Shown: piece after piece, positions 11,942-23,892 of the stretch
Position numbering within the stretch: the first letter of the stretch is position 1
Layout of the letters: the number at the start of each line of letters is the position of its first letter
Source of the DNA: Uranotaenia lowii
Lineage: Eukaryota; Arthropoda; Insecta; Diptera; Culicidae
Assembly: GCF_029784155.1 (NCBI RefSeq)
Contig: NC_073692.1
Coordinates: 160,795,582 to 160,859,581 of the forward strand
Length of the DNA: 64,000 bases
Direction of reading: 5' to 3'
Position numbers and translations under genes: made by a program
The notes under the pieces: model-generated
Told to the model about the DNA's origin: nothing
What the model saw: the letters and a program-made list of their open reading frames with translations, nothing else
Database searches by the model: none

Positions 11942-13440
11942 CACGGTGTCTCTGATGGAACGATTTTATTTATCGAAAATTAGCATCGCTAATTTTTGCA
12001 CCATTCGAAAGCTGGGACTTTCCCCTTTCATTTGAGCCCAAATTTGAAATAATCCACCGGGGGGTCTAGAACATTTTATTTTTTTGAAGATTTTTTAACC
12101 TTTTTAACGGTTTTTTCAAAGACAAAATCATACTAATCACTGTGAAAGAGCTCGTCTTACCCTTAGCGTAAATCCAACATCGTATGTCAATAACATGATT
12201 TAATAGGAAATTTTCCTGGCTCCAATTTTGTAGAAGATATCGAACTGATACTAATTGAGGGAAAAGAGTTGGAATGTCACAAGAAGATGTATTATTATTT
12301 CATTTGAAAAATCTTCTAAAGCTTCTCACCACTGATTGAACTAAGACCAGAAAAAGTATTCTACGAGCTTAGTTATTGATTGTAGAGTGTATAAATGTTC
12401 AAAACGGTTCATTTACGTTTAAAAAATCAATATTTTACATAAAGTTGATCAGGATTAGCTGAAGTTATGAGCATTTTTGGAGTTATATTATTCCGGAACA
12501 AATATAAAATTCTTTTATTTTTGTCACTCCGATTTTTCAAAAATCCCGAAGTCAGGAATTAACAAAGTTTAAGGTATTTTAAACAAAAATTTGATACATT
12601 CTTCGAAAATTCAAACTGTTGAAAGAGCGAAAGCCAAACTGTAGAAGATTGGAGTAATATAACCTGTTGTTTAGGATTTTTTTCAAATGTTTGATCTTAA
12701 TTTTCTCGGTTGTTTGATTTTGTGCAATGTAGATTGTATACAAGGTTGTTGCAAGCCAGCTTTGGTTCAATTTTTTTTCCAATGAATTGAAAATTTGAAT
12801 TAATTTTTAGTCCCAAATGTTTTTTTCATAAAGAATTCACACTTACTTAGCTCAAAATATAAATAACTAAGGCGGGAGACATTTTTTACAAAATAAAATC
12901 CTAGAAATGCTCATAACTTCAGCTAATCCTGATCAATTTTATGTAAAAGATTGATTTTTTAAATGTAAATAAACCGGTTTGAACATTTATAAACCCTATG
13001 ATCAATAGCTAAGCTCGTAGAATACTTTTTCTGGTCTTAGTTCAATCAGTGGTGAGAAGCTTTAGAAGATATTTCAAATGAAATAATAATACATCTTCTT
13101 GTGACATTCCAACTCTTTTCCCTCAATTAGTATCAGTTCGATATCTTCTACAAAATTGGAGCCAGGAAAATTTCCTATTAAATCATGTTATTGACATACG
13201 ATGTTGGATTTACGCTAAGGGTAAGACGAGCGTTTTCACAGTGATTAGTATGATTTTGTCTTTGAAAAAAACCGTTAAAAAGGTGAAAAAACCCTTCAAA
13301 AAAATAAAATGTTCTAGACCCCCCGGTGGATTATTTCAAATTTGGGCTCAAATGAAAGGGGAAAGTCCCAGCTTTCGAATGGTGCAAAAATTAGCGATGC
13401 TAATTTTCGAAAAATAAAGTTTTCTCCCTGAGACACCGTG
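11942..13440. mobile_element. foldback DNA element with ~545-bp inverted arms, 1.5 kb
   Basis: The left arm (11942-about 12486) and right arm (about 12897-13440) are near-identical inverted copies. The ends read CACGGTGTCTC and GAGACACCGTG. Matched internal landmarks include GGTCTAGAACATTTTATTTT, CTTACCCTTAGCGTAAATCC and AGGATTAGCTGAAGTTATGA. The spacer of about 410 bases holds only a 67-codon frame (12579-12782, minus) with no motif. The flanks share ACA on both sides, suggesting a 3-bp duplication, which is weak evidence. The element carries no transposase. Superfamily uncertain. Confidence 0.85.
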
Positions 13441-14250
13441 ACACCTTGCACCCATGTTCCCATGCTATTTAACACGATTTTCTAACAAGATTGATAATGT
13501 GTTTTAATTTTTAAATAATTATTCGAAATATTCATTTTATGACGCATTCGTCAACTATGCCAAAATAAGGTGATTCCGTGCACCCATGGTGGAAAAGCAT
13601 TTCCATTTTATAACAAAAGTATTATAGAATAATTAACAGAATTATACCAAAAGATAAAAAGTTATAAATATTATGCGTATGTAATAAATAGCTTACAGTT
13701 TTTGATCTGATGGAATCGGATTAGCAACTTTGTAATTTAGCAAGATATATTTAACCGAAATCAAATCACTGTCATAGCAGGACAAACAATAACTTCATAC
13801 TTTTTTATTTATCGATGATACCTCATCATTTTAACTATGTAACCTAAAATGCATAAATTTTTTTTAAATTATTAATAGCAGGTAAATTAATTTTTTTTTA
13901 TTAATAATTCAATATTTAAAACTAGTAAAGTTGAAAAAAAAGGAATGAAAAAAGGGAAGAGGAATTAATACACTCTAGTTGTACCTTTATTGTTATTTAT
14001 TCTTAAAAGCTCCGAACCCAACGAAATGATGAGTTAGGTCTATCCTTAATTTCTTAATATTTTAAAAAATGTGCTCTGTAATAATTCTGGTAGAATTTCA
14101 AAATATCCGAAACGATGTAAAAGTTGATTGAAATCTCAGCCCGGTAAAACCAAAACGCCAAAGTCATTTGTAGTTGTGGTACGTTTACATATTTTATCAA
14201 CGTCAAAACTTCTTCGCTAAATTCGGCTCCACTATCGAACATTTGTAAAA
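13441..14250. other. non-coding stretch with copies of the GTGCACCCATGG motif
   Basis: Copies of the motif lie at 13569-13589 and, partially, near 13446. This suggests that the foldback inserted into the same repeat family that forms the large inverted repeat. The rest is AT-rich DNA with no recognised content. Confidence 0.4.
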
Positions 14251-14253
14251 CAT

Positions 14254-14872
14254 ATGAAGCACTTATTGCATCCTAATCTGCTCCGAGCCACCAGTCGACT
14301 ACTTGCAAATACAATATTCATGAAACACTCCTTCGTCCTAAAGATCAACAGCAGAAAATATAAGGGAAAAAAATCCCAAAAACCAGAACCAACATTGACA
14401 AGCTCGGAATTTTCCGAAAAACTTTTCACTCAATAAAGTGTGCCGTCGCACCACAACTGGAACTGGATGATGATGGCCCAGATTGGAGGAGCTGGGCTTG
14501 GAACAACTTTCCAAAGACTGAAGCTTCATCTGAAAACGTTCGTCTTAAGCGCCCTCTGCCAAACCCCGGGAAAGCCGAAAATGTGCCTCCGTTCGACCTT
14601 TTCCAGTCAGAAATCTTTTGGGGAGCTGGTTTTTCAAGGTGACGACAGTCAGTGACCATCCTAAAAATCACAGGGACAAGCCGTCGTCGTCAAAATGGAT
14701 AAGTGGATGGGGGTGGAAAGGTGCCCCCAGTTGTTGGCTGAAAGTTTGCAAATTTGTTCGACACTGTTTTTGGCGAAGGACTTTTTCGGTTGTACCAACT
14801 AGTAAGAGCCTTACAATGGCAGGGCTAAAGATAGAAAAATGCAGAACAAGACAAAATGTTTGTTTCATTTAA
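14254..14872. other. GC-richer patch with overlapping short frames on both strands, unidentified
   Basis: Frames at 14254-14436, 14440-14655 and 14618-14872 (plus) and 14426-14671 (minus, 81 codons, Ser- and Arg-rich) overlap. The composition differs from the AT-rich surroundings, as expected for an exon, a retrocopy or a captured host fragment. No domain, splice pattern or poly(A) tail settles the strand or function. Confidence 0.25.
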
Positions 14873-15505
14873 TTATGAAACAAAACTTTCTCCTATCTTT
14901 GGAATACTTTTGTAATGGTGGGAAACAAACCATACATAGGTGAAATTTGTCAGGGCTAAGAAACTTGTGTCTGCTAAGTCTGGCACTACTACTGCAGGCT
15001 ACAGTTTTCTGTAGAGAAAAAAAATACCTTCATTAAGAAACTATGCACGGTAAACACTCATCAATTTGGGGATAACTTTAGGGACACTGTTTCGAGATGG
15101 TTTTTGAACTGTGACATTTCTCAGCTGACAAGAATGTGCTATTTAATTTGGCTTGATGAGATCAGAATTGATCAGATTAAATCTATGTTAACAATAAGAT
15201 TTATGAATGTTTGTTTCGGACATCCCTACATATCTTATAACACAATTTTTTAATGATAATCTTTGTTTTTCACAAAGCTTTTCCATGAAATAGTCAACAT
15301 TATAAGGAATAATATTTAAAAAAAAAGTTAATGATAAAGCTATCACTAATTACTTTGCATCTGTGCACGTATTCACTGCACTTTATCTTCCAGATGTATA
15401 TTGAAAAAGATTCCGACTAAGACCCAAATATTGTAAAATTTGTTTGAATCTATTCTCTGTGAACAAAAAAGGAATAATAGCTCAATAAAAATTATTTCAC
15501 ATATT
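14873..15505. other. AT-rich non-coding stretch
   Basis: No gene, RNA or transposon end was recognised. Confidence 0.4.
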
Positions 15506-15893
15506 CAGGCCGGAACAAATTTCTAATTCTTCTTTTGTCACTCAGAGTTGGAACATCGCAAGGGGGGAAATAATAAAAAATAATGCAAAGATCACATAAA
15601 TGGAAATAAATTGTACGGAGGCTTGTATGCAGCAATATTACATACAATATCAATCATATTTTTCTTTATCGAAAAATTTAAAAAATCAAGATTACAAATA
15701 GGTGAAAAAACTCCACACTTTGAAAAAATGTTTTTTGGTCTTGTAATCTTTTAGATATTTCATTTTTTTTTTAATTTCACAAAATACTCCAAACTACATG
15801 TATTCCCTCCTTCGGATTCTTTGGAAACTTCAAAGGGGGAGGGGGGGAGGTGAGGGTGTGACAAAAAAAGCAATTAATATTTGTTCCAGCTTG
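15506..15893. mobile_element. small MITE-like element with imperfect inverted ends
   Basis: The left end, CAGGCCGGAACAAAT, matches the reverse complement of the right end, CAAGCTGGAACAAAT. The similarity continues inward through a TTTTGTCAC block. It has no coding capacity and a G-rich run near the right end. The flanking 8-mers do not match well, so a target duplication is not supported. A hAT-type MITE is possible from the CAG start. Confidence 0.5.
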
Positions 15894-16056
15894 TGAAATA
15901 TCCAGTTTTGCATATTGTTGCAACATAAAATTATTGTACTCAACCCAGTTTAAATAATAATATCAATTAAAAACGTTTCTTAGCACGAGTTTACCATACA
16001 CAATACAAGTGGTTTTTTATTGTAAAATTCAGATTCTGAGCGCTCATTTTGGAACA

Positions 16057-17117
16057 TCTATATATTCATAAAAATGAATGTTTGTCTGTCTGTCTGTCTG
16101 TTCCCTATAGACTCTTATACTACTGAACCGATCAATATGAAAATTTGTTTATAAAAGTTTTTGGAATCGGAAATAATTTCTAAAATACTTTCAAACAGCT
16201 CCGACTTAAAGGATGGAGGGGGTCTTCCATACAAAATTTATAAAAATATGACAAAATTACAACAATTTAAAAAAAAGCTACTGATTCGTTAAACCTGAAA
16301 TTAATTGTGTAGCCGTATTCAAGACCGGTAAATGTTTCTATAACAATTCAAACCCCTCCCAATACAATAAGGGCCCCTTCCCCCTGTACTTAATTATCAT
16401 AAATTCGACACAATTCGAACAATTTTAGGAAACTACTAAAACGATGAAAGTGAAATTTGATGTAAAACTGTTTTCAAGACCGGGAATGGCTTCTTTAATA
16501 CTTTCAAACCCCTCCGAATCCGAAAAAGGGGGGCTTCCATACAAATCAACCAAAAATTTAATATTTTTGATAATCCTAGAAGGATTTTTGTTTAAAATTG
16601 ATGAACATAAGCGTTTTGATACAATGAGATGACTTATTGAATCAACAAATTTCCAAAATTAGATAGTAAATATTTTGTATTTGTTGACGCTTCCCATTTT
16701 GATGAATGGAAACTCTCTTATTCCATGAATGTACAATCCATTTTATTAATAAAACCAGTGTCTTAGTGTTAGGACTGACTTACTTTTTGTTTATGTACAA
16801 ATTTTCCTGTTTCTAATTACTCCTCCCGCTTCAAAAGGGGGCGATTTTTTTTTTTATTTAAAGGGTTTATTTATTGTATTCAATATTTTTCATATTTTTT
16901 TTTCTAAAGGGTGGCTCCTTCAACTTTAAAATCATCAAATTACGCTGAAACCCAAGACAATCTAGAAGCTCTAATGCCATGAAGTACTTAAAACAATCAG
17001 ATCGCTTTTGAATAATGTTGAAATTTAATTAAAATAGTAGTTTATTTAGTTAAAATAATTTTAACGAACTCAATTTTTTTCTATGGAAGGGGTATCAAAG
17101 CACACCGGGCCAGCTGG
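16057..17117 (+). mobile_element. non-autonomous Helitron, ~1.06 kb
   Basis: It begins TCTATATATTCATAAAAATG, followed by (GTCT)n and the phrase CTACTGAACCGATC. It ends CACACCGGGCCAGCTGG. Insertion is between A (16056) and T (17118) with no duplication. These are Helitron rules: 5' TC, 3' CTRR, A|T target. The interior shows diverged ~150-bp modules with (C/G)-rich CCCTCCxxxxxGGGGGGCTTCCATACAAA-type segments. It has no Rep/helicase coding. It resembles the Helitron pair at 39.9-45.4 kb. Confidence 0.75.
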
Positions 17118-17306
17118 TAGTAACATTTTTTTGAGCATCTAAGTCTTTATGAGTGGAGTTTGATTGAGTTCGTAATCGGTTTCTTCAGTAATTTTATTTT
17201 GCCCAAAAAATTTGACTTTCAGCCTACTCTGAAAAAACGAGGGAAACTTGCAACAATCTTTGTTTTTTTTAAATCTAATCAAAACGTTGGAGAATTGATA
17301 GTTTTT

Positions 17307-17381
17307 GATAAAATTGTGATGCTATAAAGGCCATAACGCATAAGAGATGATAAAATTGTGATGCTATAAAGGCCATAACGC
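17307..17381 (+). repeat. 34-bp tandem duplication
   Basis: A 34-base unit beginning GATAAAATTGTGATGCTATA occurs twice without change (17307-17340 and 17348-17381), separated by 7 bases. Probably a recent local duplication. Confidence 0.9.
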
Positions 17382-17499
17382 ACAATTGCAGAAGTTTTTA
17401 GTTTTGTTTGAACTTAATTTTACACTTTTCTTGTCAATTAAGCTGTAACATTGTGTTGTATACATTAAGGGGTAAAAATATTACAAAAACTTCTACTAT

Positions 17500-18860
17500 C
17501 CAAAATCGGATGAATGAATACATATCGGATATCTAAATTTGAACTTTAAATCAGATTTTTCAAACTTAAACTGAAAGTAACTTCAGAGTTTGAATTTTTA
17601 TTCTTTATCAACTCCTAATTCTGATTTACTCCCATCGCGCTCATGGCCGACTTGAATTTTAATCTGAATTTTTACAAGTGTGGTGAGTTCTGAATTTGAC
17701 GTATGAATTTGAAATTTGGATCTGTATCTCTAATTGCATTCTTATTATAACTAAATTATGAACCTTATACCTGGATCTGAGTTCTGAATTGGAATTTCAA
17801 TAATATGTTCTAAGTTCTGAATCTCTCAAACCAAATTGGTTCTTTGCTTAAAAAATCACAGAAGTTAAATTTCATTATTACACCCAACTTTTGTCCCAAC
17901 TTTATTGCTAAATTTTGAACTATTTTGTAAAAAATTTCTTAACCACAGGGGCTACACCATTTTTTGACAAGTTTTAGAATTCAACATGTTGAATCTGCTT
18001 TAAAAGTATTCTTTTATTTAACTGTGTTATGTTGTTACAACCAAGAACAGCGTTGCTGTGCCGCGTTCTTTGAACAGAAGAAAGAGCAAATAAACCGCCA
18101 TAATTTCAAAATTCTGGGTGTCAGGTCTGAGTTCTGAAACTGAATTATGAATTTGAATTCTGAAACTTTAAAGATTAAGAATTCAGATGAAGAAAAAATC
18201 TTTATCTGAATTCTCAATCAGTTTGCTGATTTGAATAAATTTTCATAAACTATATACCTATTAAAACAACCGAATGAGGTTTAAAAAAATTTTCAAATAA
18301 TTCAAATCGAATCTTAATCTGTTTTTTTGGATTTTTGATTTATATACCAAACAGAAATTCAAAATATTCACTAAGTCTTGCCAAACCGCATCAAGATGTC
18401 ATATCTTATCTAAATTTTTGATTCGTTGTCTGAATCTTAATTCTGAATGTGAAGGCATAATTATAAAATGATTCAGATTTTTAATCTGAATTTTATCCTG
18501 AATCTGAACTCGAATTTTTTTCTTGAAAATTGAAAAATAAAATTCAGAACTCACATTTGAAATTTACCTCCTTAACTTAATTTTAATTTGAATCTGAATC
18601 CTTTAAATGAATTTTGGGGTTATGTTGGCTTTCGGTCTTTTGGAAAAAATGAAATCACCTAATGTGTTCTTAATGCATGAAATGAAATCTGAACTCGAAT
18701 TGGAATCCTCAATCTGAATCTGAACTCTCAATCTCAATTCCTTATCTAAATCCTTTTCTTCGAATCTTAAAAGTAATTCTGAATATCAAGTCTGTACAGA
18801 GATCTAAACTCGAAAGGTTGATTTTTAGAATTGATTTATCAGTTTCCAATCCTCATTCTA
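17500..18860. repeat. decayed CTGAATTCTGAATCT-type tandem repeats
   Basis: Words such as TCTGAATT, GAATCTGAA, AACTCTGAA and their near variants recur throughout at irregular spacing. They are the same sequence type as the perfect 13-bp array at the right end of the window, but strongly mutated. No coding frame with motifs is present. Confidence 0.65.
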
Positions 18861-19550
18861 AATAGTAATTCAGCTGTAGAGTTCATTTCGTAAAAAAGAT
18901 CAACGATGAATCCCATAATTCACACATACATACATACATTTCTCTTATACATTCGTGATCCGTATATTCCTTAGGTAGGTTCAATTTTACATCCAAGAAC
19001 AATTTTACATCCAAGAGAATGCGCTGTTTTGTCGACGCCCGGCTCTCTAAAAGGAAAACTGCGGTTGTCATTGACTTGCCCAAAGCCGCCATTTGCTGTA
19101 CTGAAAAGCTATGAAAAAGGAGAAATAAAAAAAAGAGCCAGAAAATATCATAACAATGTTGCTGTGGCTGGGCCGACAAACGGCAAACCGGCTAAGGCAC
19201 CAAAACGGTGCAACCGAGTTTTATCATCAAAATGTTTCAAACTGTTTAAGTTTGAGAGCCATATTACGGGGGTTAGCCTCCTAGGCTCTCATGTTAGAGG
19301 GCGAGGGATCACATCTCTACTGTTTGATGATTTTTTTGTCAATTTTTCGATCGCCTCCGTAATAAATTTAGCGATTGCTGGCTACTGTTGCTGAGCAAAT
19401 GGCTAGCTTTTTTGAAGCTAACATAAGTATGATATGTACTGTGAAATGGAACAATTTTAAAGAATTTTGCCTTTTTCTCGTTTTTACAGTAGGATCTATA
19501 GGGAAAAATTGAAACTAAATTCATCAAAATTTGTAAAGCCCAGAATAGGA
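18861..19550. other. unassigned segment with overlapping short frames
   Basis: A 121-codon frame at 19029-19394 (plus) and a 98-codon frame at 18883-19179 (minus) overlap in a less AT-rich patch. The plus frame is rich in Lys/Arg early and hydrophobic at its end. No family is recognised and neither is a supported gene. Confidence 0.2.
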
Positions 19551-19554
19551 GAAA

Positions 19555-21560
19555 GGGTGGTAAACTCATTTCAATTGGAACATACAAATCCACAGACATC
19601 TTTGGTACTCGTCGAGCTGAGTCGAGTGGTATATTAGGGTGTCCCAAAATTGCATGACTTCTGGGAATCTGGGGGCTCACCCTCCAAATGGTACATTAGG
19701 ATGTGCCGAACAAACTTTTGTATGGGGCCGACTAAAAAAAATCATGTTTAGAGGTTCCGCAAGCGCGATCTTTAAAAAAAGTCCTCTTTCAAAAGATTTG
19801 ATTTTAAATAAATTCTGGGTCCAAAAATTTTCAGAAAATTTATATATTTTATATTTTTTTAATTTTGTTTGAGTTAAAAACTTCACGTAAAAAATACAAA
19901 ATGAACCAAATTTGTACCAAAATGTAAAACTAGCAAGCTATTTTCAAGAAAAAAAAATTTTTTGGTCCAAAAATTTTGAATTCAACTGACCAAAATGTGT
20001 ACCAAGCGTAGAATATTTTTGATACCAATGCCATCAAAAGATGCGGATTTTTGTGCACTTAAACTTTGCTGAACAAAACATGTGGTTTGTATCAACGTGT
20101 GAACAGCTATTCACGATTTAATGCTTAACAAAAATCACAATTTAGGATATTTTTTATTTAATTTATCAAATTTGTCTTAATAAATACCTACTTTAAAATC
20201 AAAATACTTGCAAAAAAGGACTTTGATGGTTTAAAGGAGTCATCAGAAGGCCATATGCCGAATTTGAGCAGAATCGGACAACAGGAAGGGGTTGCACTGA
20301 ATCTCAAGTGTGAAAGGGATTCTCAGACATAGTGTTCTAAAGAAGCATAAAAAACTGGTTTTTCATCATACATTTTTGTCTCTATCAATCGATTGCTTGG
20401 TTATGTAAGTTTTATTAAAATTTCAATTAAGACTAACATTTCACCTGAAGACTGCAACTCGATTGGACTTAAAACAAAAAAGTTATGGCTGTTCCAAGAT
20501 TGTATTTTCGTGGCAAATTGTCGTTTAACACACAATGAGTACTTTTTACTCATTGAGTTTTACAGGACAATTTGTAACCAAAATACAATCTTTGAACAGC
20601 CATAACTTTTTTGTTTTAAGTCCAATCGAGTTGCAGTCTTCAGGTGAAATGTTAGTCTGAATTGAAATTTTAATAAAACTTACATAACCAAGCAATCGAT
20701 TGATAGAGACAAAAATGTATGATGAAAAACCAGTTTTTTATGCTTCTTTAGAACACTATGTCTCAGAATCCCTTTCACACTTGAGATTCAGTGCAACCCC
20801 TTCCTGTTGTCCGATTCTGCTCAAATTCGGCATATGGCCTTCTGATGACTCCTTCAAACCATCAAAGTCCTTTTTTGCAAGTATTTTGATTTTAAAGTAG
20901 GTATTTATTAAGACAAATTTGATAAATTAAATAAAAAATATCCTAAATTGTGATTTTTGTTAAGCATTAAATCGTGAATAGCTGTTCACACGTTGATACA
21001 AACCACATGTTTTGTTCAGCAAAGTTTAAGTGCACAAAAATCCGCATCTTTTGATGGCATTGGTATCAAAAATATTCTACGCTTGGTACACATTTTGGTC
21101 AGTTGAATTCAAAATTTTTGGACCAAAAATTTTTTTTTTCTTGAAAATAGCTTGCTAGTTTTACATTTTGATACAAATTTGGTTCATTTTGTATTTTTTA
21201 CGTGTAGTTTTTAACTCAAACAAAATTAAAAAAATATAAAATATATAAATTTTCTGAAAATTTTTGGACCCAGAATTTATTTAAAATCAAATCTTTTGAA
21301 AGAGGACTTTTTTTAAAGATCGCGCTTGCGGAACCTTTAAACATGATTTTTTTTAGTCGGCCCCATACAAAAGTTTGTTCGGCACATCCTAATGTACCAT
21401 TTGGAGGGTGAGCCCCCAGATTTCCAGAAGTCATGCAATTTTGGGACACCCTAGTGGTATATAGGAAGTGGGGGTTTTCACCCTCAATTAATGATAGTCC
21501 AACTGATCGTTCGCTATACCTTTCTGTAAGAAAGGCAAAAAGATGGATTTCACACAAATC
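19555..21560 (+). repeat. dispersed repeat ending TATACCTTTCTGTAAGAAAGG, split by the palindrome
   Basis: The flanks of the palindrome (about 19555-19634 and 21454-21560) join into one repeat. It runs from ACAAATCCACAGACATC, through GAGCTGAGTCGAGTGGTATA, to ATACCTTTCTGTAAGAAAGG and CAAAAAGAT. The same order appears inverted at 24650-24810. The element type (SINE or MITE) is not resolved. It is older than the palindrome inserted in it. Confidence 0.65.
19635..21453. mobile_element. 1.8-kb near-perfect palindromic DNA element, MULE-like
   Basis: The ends read TAGGGTGTCCC and GGGACACCCTA. The whole element is one inverted repeat centred near 20544, with a loop of only a few bases at CAATGAGTA...TACTCATTG. 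The arms (~900 bp each) differ at only scattered positions. A perfect 9-bp duplication, GTGGTATAT, flanks it (19626-19634 and 21454-21462). Duplications of 9 bp with long inverted repeats fit the Mutator-like (MULE) superfamily. There is no transposase. The identical ~77-residue frames in each arm (19639-19872 plus, 21216-21449 minus) are a result of the palindrome, not evidence of genes. Confidence 0.88.
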
Positions 21561-23254
21561 GATTTAAGATCTAGTTGTATGTATTTTTAAAAATGCAAAA
21601 ATGGTGGCTCCAGAGAGTTATAAATTATTTTTTATTCCTTTGTTACAAAGCCTGTCTTATCCAGGTTTAACGAACATCAAAGCATTTAAATTTTTAAAAT
21701 TCGATTACCTATATTAAACTGTGCAAAAGCAAAAGTCGTCAATTATTTCGCATTACAGCGATATTTACTATGCAAAAGAAAATGAAAACAAAATTTTTCG
21801 CTCTGTTTCCTTTAAAATTTATGATTATCAAATCGAGAGCCGTTTAAACCGGTGTTTATGCCAAAAATTAAAATATGTGAATGGTAAACATGAATGAAAC
21901 ACTGTCTACAATGTTCTCTAAGTTAAAGTCAAGCAGTGGAGTGAAGAACATTTACGGCAACAGCGGTTAAGGGTCATCAGGGAAGTCATGAGTCAAATGA
22001 CTCATTTTGAATTATGAAAAAGCGAAATACTAAGTATAGATGGCTTAAATGCTCAGCAAATTTGTCTCCGAAAGATTGGAGGTTTTGCCTAGTTATAAGT
22101 CAATTAATACATTACATAATACACAATACAATTAATACATTACATAAGTTATTAATACATACATCAACAATACATTTTTGCTAATTTCAGGGCTCGTAAG
22201 ATGAACAGCTGATGCGAAGGCGACTGATGAGTTGTGATGAAAAACAAAACTTTTGAAAACATATTTTTTTATGTATTCCTACGGATGAATTTTATAATAT
22301 CTAGCTCCCTAGAACATTAAGTTTGTATATTAAAGTATAGTTTTGCAAGAAAAAAAATCATGATTTGTCAAAGCTCTGCTCTTGTGGAAAAAAATTTCGT
22401 TAACAAAATTTTGGATTTCGCCATTTTTAAAAGCCTAGAGAAGTCTCGATTGTATACTGTAGTAGAGTGTGTAGTAGAGATGTACCAAATATTTGACGCC
22501 GAACACCGCCTTGATTCTGTTTAGTCGGATATTCGAATCAACCAAATAGTTGAGCTCAGTACTTGGCCGAATAGGTCTAATATTTATTTTTGAAATTTAT
22601 GCAATTCAAGTTTTTAAAATGCTTTTGGATAATTTTTTAATTGTCCAAAAGTAATGTTGAAAAAGCTAGAAAATTATCAAAATCTTGAGGTTTCAGTCAA
22701 ATATCTTGTGGGTTTTCTTGTATATTTCAATTTAGATTGTACAAAAAAATGCTGACAAGTTTCGCTTTGTACTGTGTTAATCGTTATTTTAAATTGTTTT
22801 GATATATCCAGGCTTGCCCATAAATCCAATAAAGAGTTTGAGAAGAGTTAAAACTTACCGGAATGCCCGGATATTGTTAAATACTTTCCGGATTTTGTCC
22901 TAGTTTATCAGATTGCCAAATAATTTCCTGAATTTTTTTTATAATATCTGAACTGTTCGAAAACGATTTTTGATTTTTTTTTAAATGAACATGGTTGGCT
23001 GCGGTAGAACTAGACTACATGTTAGAAATACTTAAATCAATAGATCTTCACGTTTTAATATCTAATTATTTTTTTCCTCCTTCTTTTTCTGTAAAATAAT
23101 GAATTATAAAGCCAAAAACTTGACTCCTGATCGTAAATATGAACAGAACTGTGATAACTGTAAGATAGAAGCAAATATTGTATTATAATTAACGGAATCT
23201 CGGCTCCGTAGAACAAAACAGTTAGAGCGAATTGTAAAAAATAAGTGATTTTCT
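21561..23254. other. AT-rich non-coding stretch
   Basis: Contains the third copy of TGGCTCCAGAGAG (21604), a short duplicated ATTAATACATTACATA run near 22105-22150, and a CCGAA-rich patch near 22490-22570 that looks like a fragment of a dispersed repeat. No coding region was recognised. Confidence 0.4.
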
Positions 23255-23892
23255 CTCATTTTGCTCTTGTTTGTTTTAGAAGTATTCCAAGAAATTTTTC
23301 AGATTTGCCCTTCCTAAAGTTCAAAAATGCAAAATTTTGACAGCGTTGTGCTAGTTATGAAAGGACTATTTTGTCTTTTTTTTTTAAGATTTTTAAAATA
23401 ACGTGTGTTTGAGATATTTTCGACGCACTAAAAACATCTTAAAAATAATTTTGCACAATCACCTCGGAAATTCTTCATTGTCGACATAAAAACTCATGAA
23501 TTGTTGGTTTTTTCTGATTTTTTTTGTCCAAATGGTTAAGAAATATTAGGAATCTCTCTAGGATGTTCACGAAGTTCAAACCAAGCATCGGAGAGGTACC
23601 CTCGATCTCAAATATGGATAGAAAGACTATGGTTATTGCGAAAACCTGAATCCAGACCCCTAAACTATGCAATAAATCCGTCTCCGGCTAGCAAACAGTG
23701 TTGCCTGACTAGTAAATACCCAGTAAACAACTTTGCGTAAAATATCATGATTTTGCAAAGGTTCTGCTTCTGTGGTTAAAATAATATATTAATACATGAC
23801 TGAAAAAAGTGTGTAAAGATTAAAAAAAAGGTTTTATGATTATTCAAGAGTATTTTTTGTAATCAACTTAAAATTATTTTTTTATATTTTTA
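23255..23892 (+). repeat. ~640-bp repeat unit, copy A
   Basis: Co-linear with 27220-27279 plus 29785-31435 on the same strand. Landmarks in order: TTTTGCTCTTGTTTGTTTTAG, CAGATTTGCCCTT, GCAAAATTTTGACAGCG, AATTCTTCATTGTCGAC, GAGAGGTACCCTCGATCTCA, AAACAGTGTTGCCTGACTAG and GGTTCTGCTTCTGTGG. This copy is uninterrupted and so gives the empty site for insertions in copy B. It ends at 23892, where a Helitron 3' end abuts. It is non-coding. Confidence 0.8.

Noticed and set aside
16077..16101. (GTCT)n microsatellite as an independent feature
   Set aside because: It is the conserved start of the Helitron; the same run occurs in Helitron 2 near 43785.
19639..21557. Two near-identical ~77-residue frames on opposite strands
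   Set aside because: They are the same arm of the palindrome read twice. The frame starts in the terminal repeat and has no domain.
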